Positions 8,297 to 16,014 of a stretch of DNA of 64,000 nucleotides are shown here, in pieces (position 1 is the stretch's first letter; each line of letters opens with the position of its first letter). Below the pieces are notes generated by a model. That model was not told the origin of the DNA and did no database searches. It was given only the letters and a program-made list of their open reading frames with translations. Both the position numbers and the translations under genes were made by a program. This stretch comes from Nostoc sp. UHCC 0702 (lineage in GTDB: Bacteria > Cyanobacteriota > Cyanobacteriia > Cyanobacteriales > Nostocaceae), in assembly GCA_017164015.1 (NCBI GenBank), contig CP071065.1:3573918-3637917 (forward strand), written 5' to 3'.

Positions 8297-9003
8297 ATAT
8301 GCATAGCATTGGTCGTCTCTATGGAATTGGTGTAGGGCCAGGCGATCCAGAATTGTTAACTTTAAAGGCATTGCGGCTATTACAAGCTGCACCTGTGGTT
8401 GCCTATCAATCAGCAACAGATAAACAGAGTATAGCGCGGGCGATCGTGTCTCAGTATTTGACTGGCAATCAAATCGAGGTACAGTTTCATTTGCCCCGCG
8501 CCTTGGAACCAGAAAAAGCCCAATCTATTTACGACAAGGAAGTTGAACCAATTGCGTCACATCTAGCCGCCGGGCGGGATGTGGTCGTGCTGTGCGAGGG
8601 CGATCCGTTTTTCTACGGTTCATTTATGTATGTTTTCACCAGGTTATCTGAACAGTACCAAACAGAAGTTGTCCCCGGAGTTTCCTCACTCATGGCTTGC
8701 CCGGTGGCTTTGGGTGTACCGTTCACCTACTACAACGATATTCTCACTGTGTTACCTGCCCCAATGCCAGCTGAAGAACTAATTACACAACTACTGACAA
8801 CAGATGCAGCCGCAATTATGAAACTGGGTCGTCATTTTACCAAAGTGCGCGATATCCTGCATCAATTAGGATTAGCATCACGGGCAAGATATATTGAGCG
8901 GGCAACAATGGCACAGCAAAGAATTGTACCGCTTGATGAGGTTGATCCGGCACAAGTGCCCTATTTCGCCATGATTGTCATACCCAGCAAAAATCGACTG
9001 TAG
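8293..9003 (+). CDS. cobI: Precorrin-2 C20-methyltransferase
   Basis: A 236-residue SAM-dependent tetrapyrrole methylase. It has the N-terminal GIGVGPGDPELLTLKAL loop (residues 11-27), a central CEGDPFFYGSF motif (about 102-112) and VPGVSSLMACPVALGVPF. CobI/CbiL adds the C20 methyl to precorrin-2, or to cobalt-precorrin-2. The start overlaps the cobH stop (ATGA); a second ATG six bases later is an equally possible start. It belongs to the same transcription unit as cobG and cobH. A toxin-antitoxin insertion follows before the next cob gene. Confidence 0.93.
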   Translation: MNMHSIGRLYGIGVGPGDPELLTLKALRLLQAAPVVAYQSATDKQSIARAIVSQYLTGNQIEVQFHLPRALEPEKAQSIYDKEVEPIASHLAAGRDVVVLCEGDPFFYGSFMYVFTRLSEQYQTEVVPGVSSLMACPVALGVPFTYYNDILTVLPAPMPAEELITQLLTTDAAAIMKLGRHFTKVRDILHQLGLASRARYIERATMAQQRIVPLDEVDPAQVPYFAMIVIPSKNRL

Positions 9004-9065
9004 ACTTGGGGCGTAGTTAAGTTTTCTATATGTCACCTTGATGAACAATCAGATATGATTTGGGC

Positions 9066-9344
9066 ATGGAGTTCGAGTGCGATGAGTCAAAAGCAACCGC
9101 CAATTTAAACAAGCACGGTGTCAGCTTTGAAGAAGCTAAAACCGTCTTTGATAATCCACTGGCAGTTATATTTGATGATGAAGCGCAATCTGTGAATAAG
9201 CAGCGAGAAATTATTATTGGACAGTCTCAAAGTAATCGGTTGCTGTTGATTGCCTTCACAGAACGTTCTAATGCTATCCGTATCATCAGCGCTCGTCTAG
9301 CAACTCGAAGGGAACGCGAAGATTATGAACAAAACATTTTTTGA
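9066..9344 (+). CDS. brnT: BrnT-family (DUF497) toxin
   Basis: A 92-residue protein with BrnT hallmarks: an N-terminal KATANLNKHGVSFEEAKTVFDNP motif, a central RxxxIG strand and C-terminal IRIISARLATRREREDYE. BrnT is a RelE-fold ribonuclease toxin neutralised by a DNA-binding partner encoded downstream. The ATG at 9066 (MEFECDESK) is preferred over an in-frame TTG at 9060. The antitoxin frame starts at 9325 and overlaps this stop, the usual coupling. The toxin is intact while its antitoxin is split by a MITE, so either the toxin is silent or inactive, or the truncated antitoxin still works. Confidence 0.85.
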   Translation: MEFECDESKATANLNKHGVSFEEAKTVFDNPLAVIFDDEAQSVNKQREIIIGQSQSNRLLLIAFTERSNAIRIISARLATRREREDYEQNIF

Positions 9345-9707
9345 TAATTCACAAAATTCTGACGAGGATCTGATGCCTGAGTATCATTTCGATTACCAAA
9401 AAGCAAAACCTAATCGCTTTGCTGCTGATAGTCAAAAACAAGAGTTATATCAAGTTCGGCTAATTACTTACGATCTAGTCGGTTTGCTTGGTAATAGGTA
9501 ATGGGTAATGGGTAATAGGTAATACTCAAAACCAATTACCAATTACCAATTCCCAATTCCCAATTACCGACCTCCACAGATATCATAAGTGTTTAAACGG
9601 ACATGATATTAACAGTTATTTTAGATGAAGATGTGGCTCAAGTTTTCACAACACCAGAGTCAGTTAACAAAGCGCTTCGAGCATTAATTAAGGGAATACC
9701 ACCAGCA
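9325..9707 (+). pseudogene. BrnT-partner antitoxin gene split by a MITE
   Basis: The frame from ATG 9325 encodes about 41 antitoxin residues (MPEYHFDYQKAKPNRFAADSQ and flanks). It then runs into the element and stops at 9501. The missing C-terminal half resumes after the element at 9609 (LTVILDEDVAQVFTTPESVNKALRAL), which resembles a ribbon-helix-helix or CopG-like antitoxin tail. Removing bases 9448-9608 plus one TTA copy restores one continuous in-frame protein (...KQE-LTVILDEDV...). The downstream part is now readable from an ATG contributed by the element end (9603) and runs in frame into the next antitoxin. Confidence 0.8.
9448..9608. mobile_element. 161-bp MITE inserted in the antitoxin gene, TSD TTA
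   Basis: The element runs from TATCAAGTTCGGCTAATTAC at the left to GTTTAAACGGACATGATA at the right. These ends form imperfect inverted repeats of about 22 bp (TATCA.G.CG..TAA..ACTTA). It is flanked by TTA at 9445-9447 and 9609-9611. It has no coding capacity and carries a short heptamer array. It is nearly identical to the left part of the composite copy at 5279-5608. A 3-bp TNA duplication is what IS5-family (IS1031-group) transposases produce, so such an enzyme could mobilise it; that link is inference. Confidence 0.88.
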
Positions 9708-10160
9708 ATGAATGATTTAACTATTGAACAACGTTTGGCAACCCTTGAGCAGACGGTTGCTGAACTCAAACGTCAAATTAATGATGCTCCCGCCTCTAAT
9801 AATTGGCTAGAAAAGGTTATTGGCTCAATTTCTGATGAATCAGCATTTCTTGAAGCTTTAGAATACGGGCGATCGCTACGCCAGGCTGACAAACCAAAGA
9901 ATCAACGTGCTAAAGCTCAAAGGCAAGCAGTTAGAGGAGCTAAAGCTATGCTACCTGACACTGACAAATCTAAGGAGGAAGCTGATAATTTACAGCGTAC
10001 TCAAGTTCAAATTGAAGCAGTTGAACAACTTAAAGCTTTACAAGCAGCTGAAGAACTAGAAGCTTTACAAATTGACGCTCAAAGCCAAGCAGATCAAGGA
10101 GGTGAAGCTATAGGACTTGACACTGAAAAATCTAAAGAAGAAGCTGATAATTTACAATGA
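9708..10160 (+). CDS. Antitoxin of the downstream PIN toxin, with extended repeat tail
   Basis: Residues 1-65 (MNDLTIEQRLATLEQTVAEL ... NWLEKVIGSISDESAFLEALEYGRSLRQADKP) match the short antitoxins commonly found directly before VapC-type toxins in cyanobacteria. These are usually about 75-85 residues. Here the protein is 150 residues because of a charged, probably helical tail containing two copies of K-S-K-E-E-A-D-N-L-Q (about 40 residues apart), suggesting an internal duplication. The ATG at 9708 is chosen as the family start. The frame is open upstream to 9603 and would add the tail of the disrupted antitoxin. The stop overlaps the toxin ATG by 4 bases. Confidence 0.75.
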   Translation: MNDLTIEQRLATLEQTVAELKRQINDAPASNNWLEKVIGSISDESAFLEALEYGRSLRQADKPKNQRAKAQRQAVRGAKAMLPDTDKSKEEADNLQRTQVQIEAVEQLKALQAAEELEALQIDAQSQADQGGEAIGLDTEKSKEEADNLQ

Positions 10161-10585
10161 AATATCTGCTTGATACCGATCACATCAGTTTTATTCAACG
10201 ACGCTCAGGCTCAGAGCATGTCAAATTAACCGCCAGAATTACCCAGCATCCAGCTGCGGATTTTGCCTTTTCTATAATTAGTTTTCATGAGCAAATCATG
10301 GGCGCTCATGACTTTATCAATCGCTCCAAAACAACTGCTAATGTTGTTCGTGGATACAATCTACTGAGGGAAATCATTCAAGGGTTCTCTGTAGCGAGAA
10401 TCTTACCTTTTGATAATGAAGCTGCTGCCATTTTTCAGAGCCTTAGAGCGCAAAAAATTAGTATAGGAACAATGGATTTACGGATTGCAGCAATTGCTCT
10501 TTCAAAGGATTTAGTATTGTTAACTCGCAATATGAAGGACTTTAACAAAGTTCCAAACTTAACGATAGATGATTGGACAGTTTAA
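10157..10585 (+). CDS. vapC: VapC-like PIN-domain ribonuclease toxin
   Basis: A 142-residue PIN-domain protein starting MKYLLDTDHISFIQRR. The acidic active-site set is visible: Asp6, Glu45 (SFHEQ), Asp107 (TMDLRIAA) and Asp128 in the C-terminal LLTRNMKDFNKVPNL motif. VapC toxins cleave tRNA or rRNA in a metal-dependent way and are held by the antitoxin encoded just upstream (ATGA overlap). The pair sits between cobI and the cbiG-cobJ gene. The stop is only 14 bases before the cbiG-cobJ ATG, so the toxin-antitoxin genes are embedded in the cobalamin transcription unit. Confidence 0.9.
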   Translation: MKYLLDTDHISFIQRRSGSEHVKLTARITQHPAADFAFSIISFHEQIMGAHDFINRSKTTANVVRGYNLLREIIQGFSVARILPFDNEAAAIFQSLRAQKISIGTMDLRIAAIALSKDLVLLTRNMKDFNKVPNLTIDDWTV

Positions 10586-10599
10586 TTTCAAAAAATTTT

Positions 10600-12417
10600 A
10601 TGATGACGAAGATTGCACCCGCCGTTGTGGTGCTGGGTGAAAATAGTGTGGCAGTAGCACGGAAAATAATCAGTGTTTTACCAGGGGCAACATTATACGG
10701 TTTGGCGGGTCGCACTTGCGAGGTTGATGTCAGTTTTACGAATTTCGGTGAGACACTACGGGAGTTATTTGCTGAAGGGACACCGCTAATTGGCATTTGT
10801 GCCGCTGGTATCTTGATTAGAACATTAGCTCCCATGCTTTCAGATAAACGCACTGAACCCCCAGTGATAGCCGTGGCTGAAGATGGTAGCGCTGTTGTTC
10901 CTCTGTTGGGTGGACTCAGTGGTGTAAATGATTTGGCACGTCACATCGCCGAGGCACTTGATATTAAAGCTGCAATTACAACCACCGGCGATATCCGTTT
11001 TCGCACAGCGTTGTTGTCTCCTCCCCCTGGATATCATTTAGCTAACCCAGACGATGCCAAGACTTTTATCTCAGATTTGTTAGCTGGGGCGACAGTAAAG
11101 TTAGAGGGAACAGCATCCTGGTTGAGTAATAGTCAACTGCCCATTGACTCTCAAGGAGATTTGACAATCCAGATTACAGAACGTTTGGTGGTTCATACAC
11201 CCAAAAGACTAGTTTACCACCCGGCAACTATAGCGATCGCTATCAGCGACAGCATTAATCTATCTTCAGTACAGCAGTTACTAGCTGATGCCGAACTGGC
11301 ATCAGCATCCGTAGCAGCGATATTTGCACCCCTAACTGCTGCTGCCAATCCAGCAATACACACCATAGCTGATGCCTTTGGCATACCGACTCGTTTCTTC
11401 ACCTCAAATCACCTAGAAAGCTTATTATCACAAGGTTATAGCCCCGCCCAAGCAGTTGCGATCGCCGCCACAGGCACATCAGGTCAACTCATTACCTCCT
11501 CATCCCCCCCATCTCCCTCATCCCCCTCATCCCCCTCATCCCCCTCATCCCCCTCATCCCCCTCATCCCCCTCATCCCCCCCATCTTCCCACCTAGCGAT
11601 CGCCATCGCCCCCGAACCAATCGACCCCAACACCATCGGTCAACCACGCGGGCGTTTAGCAATTGTGGGCACGGGGCCGGGTGGACGGAAGTGGATGTCG
11701 CCGCAAGTCAAGGAGATACTCAAATCGGCAACTGACTTAGTTGGGTATAAAACATATATAGATTTAGTTGGTAATCTTGCTGATGGCAAGCGCAGGCATG
11801 AGTCGGACAACCGAGAAGAAATTGCACGGGCAACAATGGCACTGGATTTGGCAACAGAAGGGCGATATGTCGCAATTGTTTCTTCTGGCGACCCTGGGAT
11901 CTATGCAATGGCAGCAGCAGTATTTGAAGTACTAGACCACCACGCCAAACCAGAATGGGACAGTATCGACATTCATGTTGCACCAGGAATTTCGGCAATG
12001 CAAGCCGCTGCTGCTGACATTGGCGCACCCTTGGGACATGACTTTTGCGCCATTTCACTATCTGACATTTTGAAACCTTGGTCAATTATCGAACAACGAA
12101 TTGCTGCTGCTGCCCAAGCTGATTTTGCGATCGCATTTTATAATCCTGTTTCCAAACAACGCACTTGGCAACTAACAGCAGCCAGGAATATTTTATTGCA
12201 GCACAGAACGCCTGATACTCCGGTGGTGCTGGCACGGAATCTCGGTAGACCAGGGCAAACGGTAAAGGTGATTACTCTTGAGCAATTAGCACCAACTGCC
12301 GCCGATATGCGGACAATTATTCTTGTTGGTTCAACCCAGACCCGGACTATCCAGCGCAGTGATGGGAGTATTGCCGTTTATACGCCCCGTCGCTATGGCA
12401 AAGTGCGATCGTGCTGA
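10600..12417 (+). CDS. cobJ: CbiG - CobJ fusion: cobalt-precorrin-5A hydrolase / precorrin-3B C17-methyltransferase
   Basis: A 605-residue bifunctional protein. Residues 1-295 are CbiG: an N-terminal region with [16 protein letters not shown] and [17 protein letters not shown], and a C-terminal region ending in [21 protein letters not shown]. CbiG opens the delta-lactone and releases acetaldehyde. Residues about 347-605 are CobJ/CbiH, a SAM methylase that drives ring contraction, with VGTGPGG (about 352-358), [11 protein letters not shown] (about 429) and [23 protein letters not shown]. The domains are joined by a Ser-Pro-Ser linker made of the same 9-bp minisatellite as in cobG. The start is set at ATG 10600 (a TTG at 10573 would overlap vapC). 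Confidence 0.92.
   Translation: MMTKIAPAVVVLGENSVAVARKIISVLPGATLYGLAGRTCEVDVSFTNFGETLRELFAEGTPLIGICAAGILIRTLAPMLSDKRTEPPVIAVAEDGSAVVPLLGGLSGVNDLARHIAEALDIKAAITTTGDIRFRTALLSPPPGYHLANPDDAKTFISDLLAGATVKLEGTASWLSNSQLPIDSQGDLTIQITERLVVHTPKRLVYHPATIAIAISDSINLSSVQQLLADAELASASVAAIFAPLTAAANPAIHTIADAFGIPTRFFTSNHLESLLSQGYSPAQAVAIAATGTSGQLITSSSPPSPSSPSSPSSPSSPSSPSSPSSPPSSHLAIAIAPEPIDPNTIGQPRGRLAIVGTGPGGRKWMSPQVKEILKSATDLVGYKTYIDLVGNLADGKRRHESDNREEIARATMALDLATEGRYVAIVSSGDPGIYAMAAAVFEVLDHHAKPEWDSIDIHVAPGISAMQAAAADIGAPLGHDFCAISLSDILKPWSIIEQRIAAAAQADFAIAFYNPVSKQRTWQLTAARNILLQHRTPDTPVVLARNLGRPGQTVKVITLEQLAPTAADMRTIILVGSTQTRTIQRSDGSIAVYTPRRYGKVRSC
11505..11590 (+). repeat. 9-bp minisatellite (TCCCCCTCA)n inside the cbiG-cobJ gene
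   Basis: Six perfect copies of TCCCCCTCA at 11521-11574, with degenerate TCCCCCCCA/TCTCCCTCA units on both sides, encoding the Ser-Pro-Ser linker between the two enzyme domains. It has the same unit and reading phase as the array in cobG. Confidence 0.95.
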
Positions 12418-12530
12418 GGGGTAACTGCCGATCTTTGCAGGCGTTGCGCGAGTCTTCTGCCAAGAGGAGCAAGTTTTGTTCCTTTAATAGTAATATTACT
12501 TATGTACTATTATCAGCCTATAAGACTCAT

Positions 12531-12986
12531 ATGAACACTATTTTTAGTGTTTTACTGGCGTGCATCGTTTCATTGTCAGCTTTTGTAGGATTTGCTCCAT
12601 CAGCATCAGCAGGACATGTATATCTCAACCTTGAAGAACTTCAGTGTCCTCTTAGTGGACGGAATGGCTTCTATCGATATGCTTTAAGCTGGAAATCGCA
12701 AGATTTTGTTCCTTCAATCCCTGAAGTTAATGAATACAAAAGATTTTTCCCAATTAAAGAAGGTGAGGGTGATTGTTACGCCAATGTTGGTGTAATTAAG
12801 GTAAACCAAAAGTTTCAGTTCCCTGTAGATAGAAATATCCTTCTTCAACCAGCAGTTGGTAACGGCTCCACGCCTCTCCAACCGTTTGTTGTTCCTGCAA
12901 TTCAGAATACTGAAGGTACTCAAACAACTACTACTGAGGCGAATGGTTATAAAACCACTATCAAATACAAAGTTACCTTTGAGTAA
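12531..12986 (+). CDS. Small secreted protein of unknown function
   Basis: A 151-residue protein with a clear signal peptide: MNTIFSVLLACIVSLSAFVG followed by FAPSASA, with likely cleavage after residue 27. The mature part (GHVYLNLEELQCPLSG...) contains two cysteines and a region rich in Thr near the C-terminus; I recognise no family. The ATG at 12531 is chosen because it begins the signal peptide. The frame is open upstream to 12411 through a dispersed-repeat sequence (12419-12475) without coding character. It is followed by a perfect 16-bp inverted repeat. Confidence 0.65.
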   Translation: MNTIFSVLLACIVSLSAFVGFAPSASAGHVYLNLEELQCPLSGRNGFYRYALSWKSQDFVPSIPEVNEYKRFFPIKEGEGDCYANVGVIKVNQKFQFPVDRNILLQPAVGNGSTPLQPFVVPAIQNTEGTQTTTTEANGYKTTIKYKVTFE

Positions 12987-13033
12987 GTAACGAACTGTCC
13001 TAAACTGGAATTTTAAATCACAAATTCTTTCGA

Positions 13034-13071
13034 GGGCTATTGATACCAACTTTTTTTGGTATCAATAGCCC
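13034..13071. terminator. Perfect 16-bp inverted repeat, possible bidirectional terminator
   Basis: GGGCTATTGATACCAA (13034-13049) and its exact complement (13056-13071) enclose a 6-base loop, 48 bases after the secreted-protein stop. There is no run of T after the stem, so it may terminate weakly or be a repeat-derived palindrome. Confidence 0.5.
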
Positions 13072-13264
13072 CAGTTGCTTTGGCTCAATACTCACTTAGT
13101 TTGAATTTAGGGACTTTCAGAAATTAAATTATTCGATTTTGAAAGCGAAGATATAGCGGTTCTCGGTAAGCGTGAAGTACAATTTTGACCTCTCTGGTAA
13201 ACCTCTCTCCTAAAAGGAGAAAGGCTTTGAATTGTTCCCCCTTCCCGCTTCGGGAACTCGGGGC

Positions 13265-13301
13265 CCCCATTAAATTCGGGCTTAGCCCGAATTTAATGGG
13301 G
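13265..13301. repeat. Perfect 17-bp palindrome nested in a dispersed repeat
   Basis: CCCCATTAAATTCGGGC (13265-13281) and its exact complement (13285-13301) are separated by TTA. The palindrome interrupts a GC-rich dispersed repeat, suggesting a small hairpin element inserted into an older repeat. Confidence 0.65.
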
Positions 13302-13428
13302 ATTAGGGTCAGGGGGTTAGGGGGTTAGGTCTATTTGCATACCTGTACCTCACCGGATTGAAAATGGCTATATCAGCTACGGCTATAAACCCCCACTGTT
13401 ATTAAAGTAGGGGTTGTTAAATCTGAAA

Positions 13429-13980
13429 TCACTTACTAGAGTGAAGGAAAATTTGCGTCAGGTAGACTTCTCCTTGCTTGTTAGTAGCAACACCAATCCC
13501 AGTTAGGTTGTAATTGCCTTGAATATTCTTCAAATGACCGGGACTTTCAAGCCAACCAGTAACAGCTTGGTTAGCAGGATTGCTATATCCCTGATTGAAA
13601 GCGAGGTTTTCTGCTGCACTGTTGAAGCGGAGGGAAATAGCTGTGACTCGCTGTTCAAATCCCTTATGGCTAAATTGGGCTTTACCCCTAGCCATATTTT
13701 GACTATGAATCCTTGCTTGTCGAGTGATATTGGCATTTAGCTTTAACTTCGGCAGTTTTTTAGAAACTCGATATCGATTGATTTGCTCAAAAACTGATTT
13801 TTCTAAAGCAGTAGTTTGAAAAGTAGCAGTTGATGTTGCAACCTGATTTGAAGGAATCGATAACGGTTGATTCTGAGTGCTTTGTTTTGTAGAACTATGA
13901 CTTGGTATAGGAGTAGTCATTAATCCACTAGCAAGGACAAGCATACTTAAAGCTATGCCAAAAGCAGGTTGTCGGGACAT
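13429..13980 (-). CDS. Secreted CAP/SCP-domain protein
   Basis: A 183-residue protein with an N-terminal signal peptide (SRQPAFGIALSMLVLASGL, about residues 2-28) and a low-complexity Ser/Thr/Gln spacer. A CAP (cysteine-rich secretory / SCP-PR1) domain spans residues 58-180. Family motifs are visible: FEQINRYRVSKKLPKLKLN, ARIHSQNMA, FSHKG, ENLAFNQGY, the VTGWLESPGHLKNI box and GVATNKQGEVYLTQIF. CAP proteins are extracellular and often bind lipids or glycans. Bacterial single-domain forms have no settled role. It stands alone; the gene is monocistronic. Confidence 0.85.
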   Translation of the reverse strand: MSRQPAFGIALSMLVLASGLMTTPIPSHSSTKQSTQNQPLSIPSNQVATSTATFQTTALEKSVFEQINRYRVSKKLPKLKLNANITRQARIHSQNMARGKAQFSHKGFEQRVTAISLRFNSAAENLAFNQGYSNPANQAVTGWLESPGHLKNIQGNYNLTGIGVATNKQGEVYLTQIFLHSSK

Positions 13981-14201
13981 GGAGAATTACGCAATGTATA
14001 TACTTAATTAGACCTATACTCTACCTTCGAGTTCCTAGAATATATAACAGGATACTATTGAAGATTCATAAATTCAGGTCATTTTGGCAAATCTTTGGTC
14101 AGTGGTCAGCCAGTGTGGTCTTGGAAGCCACCCCAGCGCTCGCTGGCTCACCGTGTGGAGCAAGTGGCGTGAGACGCAATCATGTTAACGAGTATATATA
14201 T
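13981..14201. repeat. Intergenic region with Nostoc-type palindromic repeat
   Basis: 14100-14175 contains TCAGTGGTCAGCCAGTG and GTGTGGAGCAAGTGGCGTGA, related to the repeat at 2087-2130. It can be read as a short open frame, but the frame consists of repeat sequence. Confidence 0.5.
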
Positions 14202-15044
14202 TTAAAACACCGAAACTCGATAGAAAAACTCGCTAAATAACTTCTCTCCTAAACCCAATGACATCAAAGATTCATTTAACCTCCACTGTATGGTTTCACC
14301 GAGTAATACTGCTTCTAATCCGTGTTGTGGGAAATGTCCTTTAGGAGCAGAAAGATTAAAGGTCATATCTTTATACCATAACCATTTTCCATGCTTGCGC
14401 CATCCAACGCTATTTCCAAACAGACAATACAATTCATATTCATTGTCAGTATTCTTTTGGTGTTCCTGCCAAATTTGCTTCTGTACACTAAAGCCAAAGT
14501 GACCTTTAGAGGATGTTACCCAGAGTTGATCAATAGTACATAAATCTGTTATCGGTAATTTTTGGATGGATTCCACATTCAGCAATTGCCCCTTTCGATG
14601 AGCTGCTTCCAGTATCAGCATTTCTGTTTCATTGTCAGCATCTTTCCACTGCTCATTGGCTAAAAAGTCACGCAGTTTGGAGTAATTTATCCCTTGTTCA
14701 CTCAGTAGAGGAACCTGATGAACACTCGACTTTGGAGGGTTTTTAGATGAAGTAAAAGGAGGTGTTTGTGAATGATTTGTGAATAATTCTTGAACAATAG
14801 CCCTCAGTCGTGGATTTTTCGGGTTTGATTTACACGCAGCACGAACTAAGTCCTCAATCCATCCCTGAGAATTTGCTGTTTGTATTAATTTAAAGACAAT
14901 ATTTTGTAAACTCCCTTCGCCAGCAATTGCTTTTAAATTTATATCTAATTCAAATAACAACATTTGCTCTAGGGATATTGTATTAGGAAAAGCATCAATC
15001 AAAGCATTTTGTAATTCTTTACTTTGTTGACCAGATAATTTCAT
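14202..15044 (-). CDS. EAD1 - GUN4 domain protein
   Basis: A 280-residue two-domain protein. Residues 1-92 are Effector-Associated Domain 1: KLSGQQSKELQNALIDAFPN, LEQMLLFELDINLKAIAGEG, a WIEDLVRAA helix and the RAIVQELF end. Residues about 112-250 are a GUN4 tetrapyrrole-binding domain: YSKLRDFLANEQWKDADNETEMLILEAA, the W-V-TSSKGHFGFSVQ box, and WRKHGKWLWYKDMTFNLSAPKGHFP. EAD domains act as homotypic adaptors that bring effectors to a signalling or NTPase core in predicted immune systems. The neighbour upstream on the same strand carries an almost identical EAD1 fused to a CHAT protease. GUN4 normally binds protoporphyrins and stimulates Mg-chelatase; here it may sense porphyrin or light stress. 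Role inferred. Confidence 0.85.
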   Translation of the reverse strand: MKLSGQQSKELQNALIDAFPNTISLEQMLLFELDINLKAIAGEGSLQNIVFKLIQTANSQGWIEDLVRAACKSNPKNPRLRAIVQELFTNHSQTPPFTSSKNPPKSSVHQVPLLSEQGINYSKLRDFLANEQWKDADNETEMLILEAAHRKGQLLNVESIQKLPITDLCTIDQLWVTSSKGHFGFSVQKQIWQEHQKNTDNEYELYCLFGNSVGWRKHGKWLWYKDMTFNLSAPKGHFPQHGLEAVLLGETIQWRLNESLMSLGLGEKLFSEFFYRVSVF

Positions 15045-15129
15045 ATATTTAATAGGAACTACTTACCTTGAGAATATGGAATGTTTTAAAATTAGAGATA
15101 TAGGTAATTAAAAAATCGTTAGTTCTAGA

Positions 15130-16005
15130 TTATAGCTGCCTCCTTGTTTTCAATACTGGTATCGTTTCTTGTGAAAAATTCTCCATTTTTATGGCAACTA
15201 TACCTTCATCAAAAGCTCTTTTAAATAAATCTTGATTGCCGGAATTTTTATAACCAAGTCCATCATAAAAACCTTGAGCAAAAGCAATTGCAGCTTGGTC
15301 TTGAATTGGGTTATTCATCCCAATAGTATAATTAATATATTGGCTAATTGTCATGGCAAGTTGTTCTGAATGACAAGCATTAAGCAGTACGCATTTAACA
15401 TAATCAGCGTGTAATTTAAATAGTGATGCCAAACTCTCTGGAGTGACAGGTTTATTATTTCCTCCATCATCCTCTAATAGCAAACTACCATCTGGCAATC
15501 CATGTCCACAAAAATGTACAATTTGAGGCTGTTCTTCCGCGATCGCACGACGGATATCTTGAGGGCGTACAGCAGTTATCACTTTAATTTCAAATAAATC
15601 CCGATTAGCGGCTCGTCGTATAGCTGACTCAATTTCTAGAATTTCTTTATCCAAACGCAGACCGTGAGGAATTGCTGCTAAAATCAATATTTTTTGCGGA
15701 ATGTTAGATGAAGTAACAGGAGGTGTTTGCGAATAATTTGTAAATAATTCTTGAACAATAGCCCTCAGCCGTGGATTTTTCGGGTTTGATTTACACGCAG
15801 CACGAACTAAGTCTTCAATCCATCCCTGAGAATTTGCTGTTTGTATTAATTTAAAGACAATATCTTGTAAACTCCCTTCACCAGCAATTGCTCTTAAATT
15901 TATATCTAGTTCAAATAACAACATTTGTTCTAGGGATATTGTATTAGGAAAAGCATCAATCAAAGCATTTTGTAGTTCTTTACGTTGTTGACCAGATAAA
16001 CTCAT
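15130..16005 (-). CDS. EAD1 - CHAT (caspase-like) protease
   Basis: A 291-residue protein. Residues 1-92 are EAD1, about 94 percent identical to that of the GUN4 neighbour. Residues about 104-285 are a CHAT/caspase-fold peptidase with the dyad His168 (IVHFCGHG) and Cys211 (LLNACHS), and a strand ILILAAIP at the start. The ATG at 16005 (MSLSGQQ) matches the start of the paralogue and is preceded by GGGGAAAG; an in-frame TTG at 16014 is less likely. CHAT proteases in bacterial conflict systems are triggered by recruitment and cleave host proteins or gasdermins. EAD1 is the recruitment module. It lies 85 bases upstream of EAD1-GUN4 and is probably co-transcribed with it. Confidence 0.87.
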   Translation of the reverse strand: MSLSGQQRKELQNALIDAFPNTISLEQMLLFELDINLRAIAGEGSLQDIVFKLIQTANSQGWIEDLVRAACKSNPKNPRLRAIVQELFTNYSQTPPVTSSNIPQKILILAAIPHGLRLDKEILEIESAIRRAANRDLFEIKVITAVRPQDIRRAIAEEQPQIVHFCGHGLPDGSLLLEDDGGNNKPVTPESLASLFKLHADYVKCVLLNACHSEQLAMTISQYINYTIGMNNPIQDQAAIAFAQGFYDGLGYKNSGNQDLFKRAFDEGIVAIKMENFSQETIPVLKTRRQL

Positions 16006-16014
16006 ATTTATCAA

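Larger units (their letters stand above)
12987..13428. other. Repeat-rich intergenic region with two perfect hairpins
   Basis: This region holds the 16-bp hairpin at 13034-13071 and a 17-bp hairpin at 13265-13301. The second is nested in a G/C-rich dispersed repeat (CTCTCTCCTAAAAGGAG ... CCCCCTTCCCGCTTCGGGAA ... GGGGGTTAGGGGGTTAGG, about 13190-13328). No open frame has coding character. Confidence 0.6.

Noticed and set aside
10573..10599. TTG start for cbiG-cobJ overlapping vapC
   Set aside because: The extra nine residues lack similarity; ATG at 10600 fits the family start.
14058..14240. 60-codon open frame upstream of the CAP gene
   Set aside because: It is made of a dispersed palindromic repeat and overlaps the EAD1-GUN4 end; no ribosome-binding site.
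16005..16014. TTG start adding three residues to EAD1-CHAT
   Set aside because: The paralogue begins at the equivalent Met, and the purine-rich ribosome site is better spaced for ATG at 16005.
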